Positions 40,192-47,892 of a stretch of DNA of 64,000 nt are shown here, piece by piece. The translations under genes and the position numbers were made by a program. Below the pieces are notes generated by a model. It searched no databases. It worked only from the letters and a program-made list of their open reading frames with translations, and had not been told where the DNA came from. The stretch is from Paracoccus isoporae. Its GTDB lineage: Bacteria; Pseudomonadota; Alphaproteobacteria; Rhodobacterales; Rhodobacteraceae. The DNA lies in contig NZ_FNAH01000004.1 of NCBI RefSeq assembly GCF_900101865.1, forward strand, positions 186,001 to 250,000, read 5' to 3'. Each line of letters opens with the position of its first letter. Within the stretch, counting starts at the first letter, position 1.

Positions 40192-40935
40192 ATGCAACTC
40201 GACCAGACACGCGCCATCGTCACCGGGGGCGCATCGGGGCTCGGCGCCGCCACGGCGCGTTTCCTGCGCGCGCGCGGTAGCCGCGTCTGCATCCTCGACC
40301 GCGATCCGGCAGGCGCGGATTCCGCCCGCGAGATCGGTGCGGAATTCGTCGAAACCGACGTGACCGACGAAGCCAGCGTCACCCGCGCCATCGACGCCGC
40401 CTCTGCCGCCATGGACGGGCTGAGCGCCTGCGTGAATTGCGCGGGCATCGCCACAGGTGAAAAGACAATCGGCCGGGACGGGCCGCACCGGCTGGACACG
40501 TTCCGCCGCACCATCGAGATCAACCTGATCGGCAGCTTCAACGTGCTCCGCCTCGCCGCCGCCGAAATGGCCCGCAATCCGGGCGAGGAGAAGGGGGTGA
40601 TCGTCAACACCGCCTCCATCGCCGCCTATGACGGACAGGCCGGTCAGGCGGCCTATGCCGCGTCCAAGGCCGCGATCGCCGGGATGACCCTGCCCGTCGC
40701 CCGCGATCTGGCCCGCAACGGCATCCGAGTGGTGGCCATCGCACCGGGCATCTTCGCCACGCCCATGCTGCGCGCCCTGCCGCAGGAGGTGCAGGACAGC
40801 CTGGCCGCCGATGTGCCCTTCCCCCGCCGCCTCGGCGATCCGGCGGAATTCGCCCGCATGGCCGGCACCATCATCGAGAGCGAATATCTCAATGGCGAGG
40901 TGATCCGCCTCGACGGGGCGCTGCGCATGCGCTGA
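40192..40935 (+). CDS. Short-chain dehydrogenase, 3-hydroxyacyl-CoA dehydrogenase type 2-like
   Basis: This 247-residue SDR has the NAD-binding motif TGGASGLG, the structural NCAG motif (VNCAGIATG) and the catalytic Ser/Tyr/Lys set (NTASIAAYDGQAGQAAYAASKAA). The sequence matches the HSD17B10 type, which oxidises short 3-hydroxyacyl-CoAs including those of isoleucine breakdown. A good ribosome-binding site (GGGAGGACC) precedes ATG 40192. It lies 70 bp after the TPM gene; co-transcription is possible but not clear. Confidence 0.9.
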   Translation: MQLDQTRAIVTGGASGLGAATARFLRARGSRVCILDRDPAGADSAREIGAEFVETDVTDEASVTRAIDAASAAMDGLSACVNCAGIATGEKTIGRDGPHRLDTFRRTIEINLIGSFNVLRLAAAEMARNPGEEKGVIVNTASIAAYDGQAGQAAYAASKAAIAGMTLPVARDLARNGIRVVAIAPGIFATPMLRALPQEVQDSLAADVPFPRRLGDPAEFARMAGTIIESEYLNGEVIRLDGALRMR

Positions 40936-41040
40936 TCCGGTCGCGTGGCGGTGATGGCAAGCACATCGCTTGCGGCTTGCGCGGGGCAATGGCGCTCGCT
41001 AGCGTCGGGGGATCATTCTCCAACGGAAGGCCGTCCGCTT

Positions 41041-42096
41041 ATGTCCCTGATGCGCTCCACCGCGATGATCGCGGCCCTCGCCACCCCCGCCCTCACCCTG
41101 CCTGCACATGCCGCCGATCCCGAACTGACCGTCTTCGACTGGGCGGGATTCGAGGAGCCGGTGATCTTCCAGCCCTATATCGACCAGCATGGCGACAGCC
41201 CGACCTTCGCGTTCTACGGCGATGATGACGAGGCATTCCAGAAGATCGCCTCGGGCTTTCAGGCCGATGTCGTCCATCCCTGCAGCCAGATGGTGTCGAA
41301 ATACCGCGATGCCGGGCTGATCGAGCCCTGGGACACCGCGCGGATCGACAGTTTCGACGATCTCGACCCGGTGCTGATGGACAGCGAGACGATCCGGGAC
41401 GATGAAGGCGTCTGGTTCATCCCCACCGATTGGGGCGCCACCGCCATCGCATATAACACCGAGGAGGTGCCGGAGGAGGACGTGGCCAGCCTCGACGTGT
41501 TCACCAACCCCGATTACGCCGGCCGCACCTCGCTGCCCGACAGCGCCGATGATGTCTGGGCGCTCGCCTATCTGGCGACCGGCGTGACCGACTGGACCGA
41601 TGTCTCGGACGAACAGTTCCAGGCCGCCGCCGACTGGCTGCGCGAGGCGCATCAGAATGTTGCGGCCTACTGGTCCGACCCGTCCGAACAGGCCCAGCTC
41701 ATGGCCTCGGGCCAGGTCGATGTGGCCTGGTCCTGGAATGACGGCGTGGTCTATCTGCAAGAGGATGACTACCCGGTCGGCTTCCAGCGCGAGGCCGAGG
41801 AAGGCTCCTCCAGCTTCATCTGCGGTTTCGTCAACATGAAGGACGGGCTGGGCAGCGAAGACAAGGTCTATGACTTCATCAACGCCTGGCTCGCCCCGGA
41901 ATCCGCCAAGGGCTTGCTCGATACGATCGGTTACGGCCATTCCAACCTCAAGGGGATGGAGCTGATCCAGGACGAACCCGCCGTGCAGGACGGTCTGGGC
42001 CCGATCGACGCCCCCCTGCTGGCCCAGGTCCCCAACGATCCCCAGCAGCGCGAGCGCCAGCTGGCCGAGTTCGAAAAGATCAAGGCCGGGTTCTGA
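41041..42096 (+). CDS. Extracellular solute-binding protein, spermidine/putrescine (PotD/PotF) type
   Basis: This 351-residue periplasmic protein has a signal peptide (MSLMRSTAMIAALATPALTLPAHA, cut before AD) and the PotD-type fold: LTVFDWAGFEEP at the start, WFIPTDWGATAIAYNTEEV in the centre and DVAWSWNDGVVYLQ in the second lobe. PotD-family proteins bind polyamines or related amines for ABC import. No permease or ATPase gene lies beside it, so it is an orphan in this window. A hairpin with a short T-tail follows the stop. Confidence 0.92.
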   Translation: MSLMRSTAMIAALATPALTLPAHAADPELTVFDWAGFEEPVIFQPYIDQHGDSPTFAFYGDDDEAFQKIASGFQADVVHPCSQMVSKYRDAGLIEPWDTARIDSFDDLDPVLMDSETIRDDEGVWFIPTDWGATAIAYNTEEVPEEDVASLDVFTNPDYAGRTSLPDSADDVWALAYLATGVTDWTDVSDEQFQAAADWLREAHQNVAAYWSDPSEQAQLMASGQVDVAWSWNDGVVYLQEDDYPVGFQREAEEGSSSFICGFVNMKDGLGSEDKVYDFINAWLAPESAKGLLDTIGYGHSNLKGMELIQDEPAVQDGLGPIDAPLLAQVPNDPQQRERQLAEFEKIKAGF

Positions 42097-42440
42097 TCCC
42101 CGCGCGATCCGATTCTGAACCGGAGGGGCCGCGCATGACGCGGCCCTTCTAACTTGTCGGGCGGCTTAGCTGGATCGGCGTTGCCGGAACATATGGGACA
42201 GGCATGACGCAATGCGGAGGGCTGGTGCTCGGAACGGAGCGTCTGCCGGGTTAGATGCAGAACCGGCGCGACTTTGGGCGGGGGACGCGTGCCTGCCGAT
42301 GGCGCGACAGGCAGGCTAGCGGTTATCTTTCGATATCATCGCGCGGTGGCCCGTAAGCCCCGGCCAAGAACACACCCACCTGCCATGCCGATCCGGCACC
42401 ACAGCCGAGCCGGGAAAGCACGCGCGCGCTTCGCCGGCGC
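42097..42440. other. Convergent intergenic region after the solute-binding protein gene
   Basis: These 344 bp separate the 3' ends of two convergent genes. Apart from the hairpin at 42126-42150 I see nothing: no gene, repeat or RNA. Confidence 0.4.
42126..42150 (+). terminator. Probable terminator after the solute-binding protein gene
   Basis: GGGCCGCG (42126-42133), loop CATGA, CGCGGCCC (42139-42146), then TTCT. The T-tail is short and interrupted. Confidence 0.55.
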
Positions 42441-43046
42441 TCAGTTCAGAGGAATCGCGTTCCCGTCCTTTCCCTGCTGATACGCCGCCGACAGGCGGTC
42501 ATACTCCGCCCGGATCACATCGGCCCGATCCCGCAGGACCGCCTGCGCATCCGCATCGGCACCCGCAATCACCTCGGCCACCGAGCGCGCCCTCCAATAA
42601 GCGTTCTCGCGCCGATAGCCGCCGGGATCGAGCGTGAAGACCTCCTTGAGGATCATCAGGTCATGCGGGATGGCGAAGCTGTCGCGGCTGTCCTCATGGG
42701 TGAAGAAATCGAAGAAATTGCCGAACCCCGCCCAGGTGATGGCCGACAGGCACATCGGGCAGGGCTCATGCGTGGTCAGGAAGATCAGATCTTCGGGCGG
42801 AGGCATGTCACGGCGCTCGTGATAGCGTTTGAGCAGATGCACCTCGCCATGCCAGAGCGGGTTCTCGGTCTCGTTATTCGTCTCGGCCAGCACCACCGCC
42901 CCGTCGGATTTGCGCAAGAGCGCCGCGCCGAAGATCTTGTTGCCCGCCGCCACGCCCTTGCGGGTCAGCGGCAGGATGTGATCCTCGATCGCCGCCATCA
43001 GTGCTGCGGCCAGTTGCGTGTCGTCCATCCCGATCCCGTCCGCCAT
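42441..43046 (-). CDS. Cytidine/deoxycytidylate deaminase-fold nucleoside deaminase
   Basis: This 201-residue protein has the zinc deaminase signature: WHGEVHLL gives the His and catalytic Glu, and TTHEPCPMC gives the two cysteines. It resembles guanine deaminase and TadA-type enzymes but has a longer C-terminal region (about 130-201) with FTLDPGGYRRENAYW, so it is not the essential tRNA editor. The substrate is unknown. The start may be the ATG at 43046 or the adjacent one at 43049. It is divergent from the tmRNA gene, and the 11-bp repeat array lies between them. Confidence 0.8.
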   Translation of the reverse strand: MADGIGMDDTQLAAALMAAIEDHILPLTRKGVAAGNKIFGAALLRKSDGAVVLAETNNETENPLWHGEVHLLKRYHERRDMPPPEDLIFLTTHEPCPMCLSAITWAGFGNFFDFFTHEDSRDSFAIPHDLMILKEVFTLDPGGYRRENAYWRARSVAEVIAGADADAQAVLRDRADVIRAEYDRLSAAYQQGKDGNAIPLN

Positions 43047-43075
43047 CATCGCCCCGCGCGGTTGCTGCTTGCCGT

Positions 43076-43130
43076 CTGCACACCCTGTGTACGCGCGGTG
43101 TACACCCGGTGTACAGGCTGTGCGCCCTTG
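43076..43130. repeat. Array B of 11-bp tandem repeats abutting the ssrA promoter
   Basis: Five 11-bp units start at 43076, 43087, 43098, 43109 and 43120 with heads CTGCAC, GTGTAC, GTGTAC, GTGTAC and GTGCGC. The array ends at the first bases of the -35 hexamer of the tmRNA promoter and starts about 30 bp from the deaminase start codon. It matches array A at 33019-33073 in unit length and head sequence. Confidence 0.8.
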
Positions 43131-43156
43131 CAGCCTGCCCCCGCGCCCCCTATATT
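43128..43156 (+). promoter_or_regulatory. ssrA promoter
   Basis: TTGCAG (43128-43133) and TATATT (43151-43156) are spaced exactly 17 bp. Transcription would begin close to 43163, where the first hairpin of the precursor RNA starts. Confidence 0.65.
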
Positions 43157-43162
43157 CGTTCC

Positions 43163-43490
43163 GTCCGGGTTCGCCCGGACTATGGACATAAACGCGCTCG
43201 TAATAAGCGGATCGGACCCGGGGGCGGTACCCGGCGGCTCCACCATCATTCGCCTTCGTTGGGGGGATATGGGGCCGAAACAGGATCGACGAACGTCTAA
43301 AAGGGTTTGCTTTGTCCCGGTGAGCGACCACCGTTATCGGTGCAAATTGTACAGTTGCCAACGACAACCGTGCTCCGGTGGCTCTGGCTGCGTAAGCAGC
43401 TCGGGTAACCGAAACCTAACTCCTTGCGCCTAGCAGCGTAAGGCGGGGCCCGCAGGAGCCTTGCAACAGAATCCTGCACTTTCAACCCCT
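43163..43490 (+). ncRNA. ssrA: Circularly permuted two-piece tmRNA
   Basis: tmRNA rescues stalled ribosomes and tags the nascent chain for ClpXP. In this permuted form the acceptor piece comes first: a UUCG hairpin (43163-43180), a T-arm-like stem and the mature 3' end CGGCTCCACCA at 43235-43245. An excised spacer follows, then the coding piece from GGGGCCG at 43271. GGGGCCG pairs with CGGCTCC to give a full 7-bp acceptor stem with one G-U pair. GTTT/AAAC and TGTCC/GGACA segments in the two pieces rebuild helix P2. The resume codon GCC at 43357 opens the tag ANDNRAPVALAA, ending with TAA at 43393-43395; this is the tag I recall for Rhodobacter sphaeroides. The 3' boundary is approximate. Confidence 0.92.
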
Positions 43491-43498
43491 TGCCTGCG

Positions 43499-44722
43499 CT
43501 ACTTGATCTCATGATCGCGGTCCGCCATCTGGATGATCCCTGGCGCCCAGATCCCGTGCAGCACCACCGAGATCAGCACGATCAGCCCGCTCACCGCCCA
43601 GAGTTCGCGGCCCAGCTCGATCTCGAACGGCGCGTTGTTGAGCGCGTAGGACAGGTAGTAGAACGTCCCGATCCCGCGGATCCCCAGCACCGAGATCGCG
43701 ACACGCTGCCGATGCGGCAGATCGCTGCCGATCAGCCCGATCCAGCCGGCCAGCGGGCGGATCACGGTGATCACCAGCACGGCCAGGATCACCAGCTCCG
43801 GGCTCAGATGCGCCAGCAATCCCTGCGCCACCGCCACCCCCAGCATCAGCAGCAGCAGGGCCAGGAAGATCATCTCGATCTCCTCGCCGAAATCATGCAG
43901 GGTGACGTGGTAGTCATGCTCGCGTTCGAAATCGCGAAAGGTCAGCGCGGCGACGAAGACCGCCAGAAACCCGTAGCCCTGCGCCAGTTCGCACAGCCCG
44001 TAGGCGCTCAGCGTCAGCGACAGCGCGACGAAGCCCTGCGCGCCCCGGCCCGGATCGACCAGCAGGAACACCAGCCGCGCCATGACCGCGCCGACCAGCA
44101 AGCCCATCCCCACCCCGCAGGCAATCTTCCACAGCACCGACACGCTGAGCCATTCCAGCAGCATCGCCTGGCTGAACCCGTCCTGGGCCAAGAAGATCGC
44201 GAAATAGACGAAGGGAAAGGCCAGCCCGTCATTCAGCCCGGCCTCGCTGGTGAGCGCAAAGCGGGTCTCGGGTTCATTTCCCTCACGCGGCTTGCCGACC
44301 TGGACGCTGGCGGCCAGCACCGGATCGGTGGGTGCGATCGCCGCACCCAGCAGCAGCGCCGCCGCCAGAGGAAGCCCGGCCAGCCACAGCCCCCCGAGCG
44401 CCACCATCGCGATCGACAGCGGCATGGTCAGGGCCAGCAGGCGCCAGGTCGTGCCCCATTCGCGCCAGCCGATGCGGCGGTCGATCTTCAGCCCGGCCCC
44501 GGTCAGCGACATGATGACGGCGAACTCGGTCAGCTTCTCGATGAACACCCCCATCGAGATCACGTCGAGCTGCGGAAATTTCGGCAGGAACACCGGCAGG
44601 ACCAGCCCCGCCGCCACCAGCACCATCGGCAGCGACAGGGGCAGTTTGCGCAGGAAATGCGGCAGGATGGCCGCGGCCAGTGTCAGCCCGCCCAGCAATG
44701 TCAGGAACAACTCGTAATTCAT
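43499..44722 (-). CDS. Na+(K+)/H+ antiporter of the CPA1/NhaP type
   Basis: This 407-residue membrane protein has about 12 hydrophobic helices. The ion-binding helix is visible as LLLGAAIAPTDPVLAASVQVG, with the conserved TDP motif, and ALTSEAGLNDGLAFPFVYF carries the SEAGLNDG motif that marks CPA1 exchangers. It exchanges cytosolic monovalent cations for protons; ion preference is not readable. ATG 44722 has GGAGGATGC just upstream. It is encoded opposite and between ssrA and sspB. Confidence 0.92.
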   Translation of the reverse strand: MNYELFLTLLGGLTLAAAILPHFLRKLPLSLPMVLVAAGLVLPVFLPKFPQLDVISMGVFIEKLTEFAVIMSLTGAGLKIDRRIGWREWGTTWRLLALTMPLSIAMVALGGLWLAGLPLAAALLLGAAIAPTDPVLAASVQVGKPREGNEPETRFALTSEAGLNDGLAFPFVYFAIFLAQDGFSQAMLLEWLSVSVLWKIACGVGMGLLVGAVMARLVFLLVDPGRGAQGFVALSLTLSAYGLCELAQGYGFLAVFVAALTFRDFEREHDYHVTLHDFGEEIEMIFLALLLLMLGVAVAQGLLAHLSPELVILAVLVITVIRPLAGWIGLIGSDLPHRQRVAISVLGIRGIGTFYYLSYALNNAPFEIELGRELWAVSGLIVLISVVLHGIWAPGIIQMADRDHEIK

Positions 44723-44858
44723 GCATCCTCCGCGCTCCGGTCGCAGCGGCTCTGCGCCGGATGCCCACACTCGCCCCCTTTTCATGCCGGGTTCAATCCC
44801 TATACTCGGCCCAATCGCGGCAGGCTTGCCGGGGGCAGAAGCGGCGGAAGGAAACGCA

Positions 44859-45335
44859 ATGACGCGGGCAATCGACTATGGCGGCATGATGCATCGCGCA
44901 ATGCAGGGCCTGATTGCCGAGGTGCTGGGCGACGTGGCGCGCAACGGTCTGCCGGGCGAGCATCATTTCTTCATCACCTTCGACACGCGCGAGGACGGGG
45001 TGGAGATCGCCGACTGGCTGCGCGAACGCTACCCCTCCGAGATGACCATCGTGATCCAGCACTGGTACGAGGATCTGCAGATCAACCCGGACGGGTTCGA
45101 GATCACGCTGAATTTCGGCAACTCGCCCGAGCGGCTGATCGTGCCCTTCGACGCGCTGCGCACCTTCGTCGATCCCTCGGTGGAGTTCGGTCTGCGCTTC
45201 GACACGCATGACAGCGACGACGCCGATGTGGAAGGCGAGGACGAGCTGGAACTGGCCGAGATCGCCGAGGAGGCGGACGGGCCCGGCGACGCCAAGGGCG
45301 GCGAGGTCGTCAGCCTCGACAAATGGCGCAAATAG
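44859..45335 (+). CDS. sspB: SspB-family ClpXP adaptor (alphaproteobacterial type)
   Basis: This 158-residue protein binds the ssrA tag and delivers tagged proteins to ClpXP. The N-terminal substrate-binding domain includes HHFFITFDTREDGVEIADWLRER and the strand ITLNFGNSPERLIVPFDALRTF. A flexible acidic linker leads to the ClpX-binding tail ending GGEVVSLDKWRK, which is the key motif. ATG 44859 has GGAAGGAAACGC upstream. It lies 1.4 kb from the tmRNA gene that makes its ligand. Confidence 0.93.
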   Translation: MTRAIDYGGMMHRAMQGLIAEVLGDVARNGLPGEHHFFITFDTREDGVEIADWLRERYPSEMTIVIQHWYEDLQINPDGFEITLNFGNSPERLIVPFDALRTFVDPSVEFGLRFDTHDSDDADVEGEDELELAEIAEEADGPGDAKGGEVVSLDKWRK

Positions 45336-45415
45336 GGGCGGCATACCATCGCATACTGATTGCGAATCCCGCCCCCGGCCGCTAAAACCCCCGCAAATTG
45401 GCGAGGGAGCCGCAT

Positions 45416-46810
45416 ATGACCAACACCCGCACCGAAACCGACAGCTTCGGCCCGCTGGAGGTTGACGCCTCCAAATACTGGGGCGCGCAGACACAGCGCT
45501 CGATCCGCAACTTCCCCATCGGCTGGGAGACCCAGCCCACGGCCATCATCCGCGCGCTCGGCGTCATCAAGCAGGCCGCCGCCGAGGTGAACATGGCCAG
45601 CGGCAAGCTGGATGCACGGCTTGGCAAGGCGATGGTGCAGGCGGCGGGCGAGGTCGTTGCCGGCAAGTTCGACGACAATTTCCCGCTGGTCGTGTGGCAG
45701 ACCGGATCGGGGACGCAGTCGAACATGAACGCGAACGAGGTCGTCTCGAACCGCGCCATCGAGATCCTGGGCGGAGAGATGGGATCGAAAGACCCCGTGC
45801 ACCCGAACGATCACTGCAATATGGGCCAGTCCTCGAACGACACCTTTCCGACCGCGATGCATGTCGCCATCGGCATGCAGGCCCGCGACGTGCTGCTGCC
45901 GGGGCTGGAGAAGCTGGCCGCGGCGCTTGAGGCCAAGTCCGACGAGTTCAAGGACATCATCAAGATCGGCCGCACCCATACCCAGGACGCAACACCGCTG
46001 ACCCTGGGCCAGGAATTCGGCGGCTATGCCCATCAGGTCCGCATGGGGATCGAACGGGTCAAGATGTGCCTGCCGCAGATCTACGAATTGGCGCAGGGCG
46101 GCACGGCGGTCGGCACCGGGCTGAACACCTCGAAAGGCTGGGACACGGCAATTGCCGCCAAGATCGCCGAGATCACCGATCTGCCTTTCGTCACCGCGCC
46201 GAACAAGTTCGAGGCTCTGGCCGCCCATGACGCGATGGTGTTCTTTTCGGGCGCGCTGAAAACCGTCGCGGCCAGCCTGTTCAAGATCGCCAATGATCTG
46301 CGGCTGCTGGGGTCCGGCCCCCGCTCGGGTCTGGGCGAACTGATCCTGCCGGAGAATGAGCCGGGCTCCTCCATCATGCCGGGCAAGGTCAACCCGACCC
46401 AGGCCGAGGCGCTGACCATGGTCTGCGCGCAGGTGATGGGCAATGACGCGGCGGTCGGCTTCGCCGGGTCGCAGGGGCATTTCGAGCTGAACGTCTACAA
46501 CCCGATGATGTCCTATAACGTGCTGCAATCCATGCAGCTTCTCGGCGATGCGGCGTCGAGCTTTACCGACAACATGGTCGTGGGCACCGAGGCCAATGTC
46601 GAGCGGATCGAGAAGCTGATGAAGGAATCGCTGATGCTGGTGACGGCCCTGGCGCCGACCATCGGCTACGACAACGCGACCAAGGTGGCCAAGACCGCGC
46701 ATAAAAACGGCACGACATTGCGCGAGGAGGCCGTGGGGCTGGGCTTCGTGACCGATGAAGAGTTCGACAAGATTGTCCGGCCGGAGAAGATGATCGGTCC
46801 TTCGGACTGA
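45416..46810 (+). CDS. fumC: Class II fumarate hydratase
   Basis: This 464-residue enzyme hydrates fumarate to malate in the TCA cycle and does not need iron. The superfamily signature [13 protein letters not shown] and the segments [14 protein letters not shown] and [17 protein letters not shown] are present, and the length is standard. ATG 45416 follows GCGAGGGAGCC. It is 80 bp downstream of sspB and is closed by a terminator. Confidence 0.97.
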   Translation: MTNTRTETDSFGPLEVDASKYWGAQTQRSIRNFPIGWETQPTAIIRALGVIKQAAAEVNMASGKLDARLGKAMVQAAGEVVAGKFDDNFPLVVWQTGSGTQSNMNANEVVSNRAIEILGGEMGSKDPVHPNDHCNMGQSSNDTFPTAMHVAIGMQARDVLLPGLEKLAAALEAKSDEFKDIIKIGRTHTQDATPLTLGQEFGGYAHQVRMGIERVKMCLPQIYELAQGGTAVGTGLNTSKGWDTAIAAKIAEITDLPFVTAPNKFEALAAHDAMVFFSGALKTVAASLFKIANDLRLLGSGPRSGLGELILPENEPGSSIMPGKVNPTQAEALTMVCAQVMGNDAAVGFAGSQGHFELNVYNPMMSYNVLQSMQLLGDAASSFTDNMVVGTEANVERIEKLMKESLMLVTALAPTIGYDNATKVAKTAHKNGTTLREEAVGLGFVTDEEFDKIVRPEKMIGPSD

Positions 46811-46831
46811 TCCGATGGATAGTTAATGAGG

Positions 46832-46862
46832 AAGGCGCATCCTGACGGACGCGCCTTTTTCA
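46832..46862 (+). terminator. Rho-independent terminator after fumC
   Basis: AAGGCGC (46832-46838) pairs with GCGCCTT (46851-46857), with a 12-nt loop, followed by a T run. Confidence 0.75.
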
Positions 46863-47087
46863 ATTCCCCGACCTCTCCCTTCTGGACCTCACAGAGGGCA
46901 GCGTCCGACCGCGGGCTGCCGCTGCCGGCCTTTCAGTCTGCCACTTTATCGCGCATCCCCGCCGTGCATCCGTTCAGCGCGGACCGGCGAAGAAGCGGCC
47001 GCCCATGGGGCGGTCGGCCGCTGCCCGGCGGCGCTATGCGCCTTGATTCCGGGCGGATGTGAGATTCAATATTGTCTTTCGGTAGAA

Positions 47088-47321
47088 CTACTTATCGCCC
47101 GCCATATCGTCTAGGTTGTTGGACTTCTGGCTGTCTGGGTTTGTCCGCAGATGCGGCTTGGCATTCCGGCGATGAACCGAATGGGCATTCTCAATTTCCC
47201 CTCGGTCCGCCATTTCCATGGCTTTTTTCACAGGGGTAAACCGCTGATTGCCCTCAAGTTTAACATGGGTGATGTCGCCCTCGGAATCCGCACGAGCGTC
47301 GATAACTTTACGTGATGCCAT
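47088..47321 (-). CDS. DUF3892 family small protein
   Basis: This 77-residue protein fits DUF3892: it starts MASRKVIDARADSEGDITHVKLEGN, carries a TPVKKAMEMADRGEIENAHSV helix, and ends with LRTNPDSQKSNNLDDMAG, the NNLD signature. The family has no assigned function. The gene and its upstream region (about 47320-47400) are strikingly AT-rich for this genome, and its codon choice is less GC-biased than that of its neighbours, which hints at recent acquisition. Confidence 0.85.
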   Translation of the reverse strand: MASRKVIDARADSEGDITHVKLEGNQRFTPVKKAMEMADRGEIENAHSVHRRNAKPHLRTNPDSQKSNNLDDMAGDK

Positions 47322-47458
47322 CCTTTAGTTCCTCATTTGTATTATTTTTGTTCGTATATTGTTTTTGACTTTAAATCAACGGTATCATAAGACTGGACTG
47401 AGGCGGGCGGCTCGATGCATCAAGCTACAAAATCGATCAACTTAGCTATCCGGCCTGC

Positions 47459-47635
47459 ATGACCCAAATCACCAACCTCAACCGCGTCCGCAAGCAGAAA
47501 TCCCTCGAGGCAGCCCGCAAGCAGGCCGACGCCAACGCGGTGAAGTTCGGGCGGACGAAGGCACAGAAAGCGGTGGAGAAAGCCGACAAGGACCGCGCGG
47601 CACAGCATCTCGACGGGCGCAAGCGTGACGATTGA
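47459..47635 (+). CDS. DUF4169 family small protein
   Basis: This 58-residue protein starts MTQITNLNRVRKQKSLEA and is highly basic, with KFGRTKAQK and a C-terminal HLDGRKRDD. It matches the DUF4169 family of Alphaproteobacteria, whose members are about 60 residues long and end in a GHKRDD-like tail. Function is unknown; the composition suggests nucleic acid binding. It overlaps the start of the ribbon-helix-helix gene by 11 bp, so the pair is translationally coupled. Confidence 0.85.
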   Translation: MTQITNLNRVRKQKSLEAARKQADANAVKFGRTKAQKAVEKADKDRAAQHLDGRKRDD

Positions 47636-47864
47636 TCTGCCTCCGATGGAAACCCCGTCAAAGCGGTCTCTGACGATTGACGGGCACCGCACCTCGGTCA
47701 GCCTGGAGAATGCGTTCTGGCGGGCGCTCGGGCGGATCGCGAAGGCACGCGGCAGCACGCGGGCCGCTCTGATCGCGGAGATTGACCATGCGCGGCCGCC
47801 TGATGTGGGGCTCGCCACGGCGTGCCGCCTGTTCGTGCTGGCAGAAACCGAACGCAGCGGGTAA
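47625..47864 (+). CDS. Ribbon-helix-helix domain protein
   Basis: This 79-residue protein has an N-terminal beta strand, RSLTIDGHRTSVSLENAFW, followed by two helices, the layout of the PF13467-type ribbon-helix-helix fold found in aryl-sulfate sulfotransferase-linked and stand-alone alphaproteobacterial proteins. It probably binds DNA as a dimer. It starts with GTG at 47625 inside the DUF4169 gene, and purB begins 28 bp after its stop. Targets are unknown; autoregulation is the simplest guess. Confidence 0.85.
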   Translation: MTIDLPPMETPSKRSLTIDGHRTSVSLENAFWRALGRIAKARGSTRAALIAEIDHARPPDVGLATACRLFVLAETERSG

Positions 47865-47892
47865 AGCACGGGGCCAAAGACAGGAGGCCCCG

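Noticed and set aside
46863..47087. A tRNA or small RNA gene between fumC and the DUF3892 gene
   Set aside because: No cloverleaf, T-loop sequence or CCA-proximal stem could be built from this stretch.
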